A DNA stretch of 64,000 nt from Cyprinodon diabolis. Taxonomy: Eukaryota; Chordata; Actinopteri; Cyprinodontiformes; Cyprinodontidae. The position numbers and the translations under genes were made by a program. Position 1 is the stretch's first letter; the number at the start of each line of letters is the position of its first letter. The notes under the pieces were generated by a model. The model was not told the origin of the DNA. It saw nothing but the letters and a program-made list of their open reading frames with translations, and did no database searches. The DNA is taken from contig CM060069.1 of NCBI GenBank assembly GCA_030533445.1, forward strand, positions 27,555,337 to 27,619,336. Direction: 5' to 3'. Below, piece after piece: positions 61,958 to 64,000 of the stretch.

Positions 61958-61991
61958 GAATGCATTAATTTGAATTTCTGGAATTTCACAT

Positions 61992-61997
61992 ATTAAA
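61992..61997 (+). terminator. morn5: morn5 polyadenylation signal
   Basis: ATTAAA 35 bases after the stop, followed by a GT/T-rich stretch 'tgtgtctttatttgtg' about 20 bases on. It would give a very short 3' UTR. Confidence 0.65.
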
Positions 61998-64000
61998 GCT
62001 GAGCTGAAAAAAAGCCTGTGTCTTTATTTGTGATGGAACATAATGTATTAAAAAAGCAAATAAAAAATTGTAAAAAATACAAAAAAGGACTCTCTTTTTT
62101 TATGTTTATCAGCATAAAACTGTTTTCCTTTAGAAGACTGTTGCTCTTTCCACTTACAGCATTAAGGGTTTAAGTCTCAATCTATTCAAGGCAGCTCATG
62201 TTAGAAAAGTTAGTAAAGATTCCATTCCTGAAATTTGTTTTTGTCTCTTAACAGAGAATAATTTTTAACAAAGCAGTTAAAACCTTATAGAACAAACTTA
62301 TTTAAGGAAAATAAGGGAAAAATAAACAACTATTTAAAGCAAAGTTTTTAACATTTAATATTTAAGAATGCGATCAGAAGTTAAAATAATATGATTATAG
62401 GCATCATTACAGAATTAATAAAAACTTCAAAGATTAGCAAAATTGTGAAAGGTTAGTCAAATTTAAGTTGCAATGACAAGTATTCACACCTTTTTGCATA
62501 AATTCCATTAACTACCTTCCTTGGAACATGTTAAGCCTCAAACCTTTTACAGTCAGTAACAATACATTAGAAATGCTGCTTTTGATGCAGCTTTTGCCCG
62601 GCCCATACTGATAGAAACTAGCATAAAAACAGCCAATAATAACGTCTGGCAAAAACGTCATCCTTCAGCTTAAGAACCAAACCTGCATGCAGCCCACAGG
62701 AACTCAAATGAGCTGCTGTGATAAACACTAAAGCTTTGCTTATTCTCTAAACGGATGGTTTCAATTCTCTCCATGATCATTTAACACTCCTTTGCCTCTC
62801 TACTGCCTCAATCATGTTTTAAATGAAATAATCTTTGCCTTTTTATTGGAAGAAATTACCTTTAAAAAAACACCAAGACCATATTATCACATTGTGTTTT
62901 ATTGCATTTTATTACACAACACATTTATGATGCACGGTCTCTCAAATAAACCCTTTGTTTTATTTCTTTTTACTTTCTTCCTTTGTTAATATTTTTGGCA
63001 GAACAAAACCGTTTCAGAAAGGGGGGGAAAAAGTGCTTTTTACACAGATTTTTTTTTTTATCATGTCAATAAATACAAGGAATTTGAGGTGTTGTTGTAT
63101 TCTGTTTTCACACAACGGCCACTAAGATATACACACACACTCACCCCCCCACACACACACACACAGAAACACATGCACACTTCTCACTATGTACAAACCC
63201 GTTGGTTTTATAGGGTCATTATTGTACCAAAGTTTTTTTTATTTTCCTTTTGTTAAAAAAAAACACAAAAAAAACAGTGGGAAAAAAAGCCATCTCATAA
63301 ATTACTGAAAATACGAACATGGTTTTAAACACATATGGTTTAACTAGATGCTCAACTGACATTTTCCTTTAGAGGGAAGATCTGGAAGTGTTGCCAAAAT
63401 AAACAAAAACATCCAATTATATGCCTTTTGTTTTAATTTACATAAAAAAAAATATGGTGGATTTAATTTTCAAAAGATTTCCTATTTTTAAAAATTGTCT
63501 AATATCTTTCATTTATTTGGTGGTGACTAAACCTTTTTTTTTACTAAAATGAATAAGGCACATTTGATTTTTTTCGTTGTTTCAAAATGTTATGCATAAA
63601 GCACTAAAATTAACCTAAATATGTTTGAAAACTTGGGTTGTATTTTTTCTTTCTTCAAAATATCTCAAAGGCAAAAATTACTTTAAATGTAAACAACCTA
63701 TTGTTTGCATCTTGTTTTCCTTCATGGTCGTTTTGAGAGAAAAAAAAAAGGGAGGAGTCTTACCTCTAATGTGTGAGCTCTGTCCAATGAGCCACAGTGA
63801 CATTTTAATTTTATCTTCAGTAATCTGACAACCTTCAAGAAGCTGCAGTCCTGCTTCTTTTATCATTTACATCCGTTTGAAATTCCCAAAGTTAGAAGGT
63901 GGTTGAACAGAGCGGAAAATGCTGTACATGAGAAGCAGAACGGGTCCATCAGCTGGTGTAAAACACAAACTTAGAGTTCCTGCTGATAATAAAAACTGGG
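61998..64000. other. Downstream of morn5, no certain gene; (CA)n at 63129-63165
   Basis: AT-rich with many poly(A)/(T) runs and an imperfect (CA)n. Near the right edge two minus-strand stretches have splice-like borders (63952-63867 and 63866-63764; see findings). No LHX6 sequence recognised. Confidence 0.5.

Noticed and set aside
61998..64000. 3' end of lhx6
   Set aside because: No homeodomain, LIM or typical LHX6 C-terminal sequence seen on the minus strand before the window ends.

Overview
The window is a gene-sparse, AT-rich, intron-bearing vertebrate segment, almost certainly from a teleost fish. The evidence is two single-copy genes with vertebrate exon structure, plus a repeat set typical of fish genomes: a Penelope-like element with a GIY-YIG domain, an R4/Rex6-like LINE, a hAT element, TTAA-flanked MITEs, L2-like 3' tails, LTR remnants and ubiquitous fish repeats. 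The species cannot be named; a percomorph is my guess.

Only two genes can be rebuilt with confidence. ndufa8 (complex I accessory subunit) is on the minus strand in four exons from 39026 to 31116. It encodes 172 aa, the length I recall for the human protein, and carries all eight CX9C cysteines. morn5 (a MORN-repeat protein linked to cilia and sperm) is on the plus strand in five exons from 39667 to 61957 and encodes 187 aa. Its last exon lies about 17 kb beyond exon 4. The genes are head to head with 640 bp between their start codons. That gap holds an RFX-type X-box near morn5 and a TGACGCAAT box near ndufa8. The ndufa8-morn5 pairing matches the human 9q33 order (TTLL11-NDUFA8-MORN5-LHX6). 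No TTLL11 catalytic exon or LHX6 exon was recognised.

Layout. 1-30.7 kb: no gene recognised; LTR remnants (1-106, 5354-6043), three copies of one interspersed repeat (3.6, 27.3, 29.8 kb), a 365-bp TTAA-flanked MITE (16.9 kb) and a rearranged R4/Rex6-like LINE (20.9-23.3 kb) between a (GA)n and a (TA)n tract. 30.7-39.0 kb: ndufa8. 39.0-39.7 kb: shared promoter region. 39.7-62.0 kb: morn5. Intron 2 holds LTR and fish-repeat copies. Intron 4 holds a mariner-like remnant, a nested set (TTAA element containing a hAT, which contains an L2-like tail), a Penelope-like element with its GIY-YIG domain intact, a 922-bp foldback element with ~390-bp arms, and a CpG-rich block at 60.4-60.8 kb. 62-64 kb: nothing certain; one ambiguous exon-like stretch on the minus strand near 63.8-63.95 kb.

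No CRISPR, operon, tRNA or rRNA was seen. The most interesting points are the split morn5 with its transposon-filled intron, the divergent promoter with an X-box, the nested transposons (including a perfect X-box palindrome inside the hAT), and the long foldback element with twin open frames. All protein-family calls come from reading the sequence and from memory of the families; no search was run.
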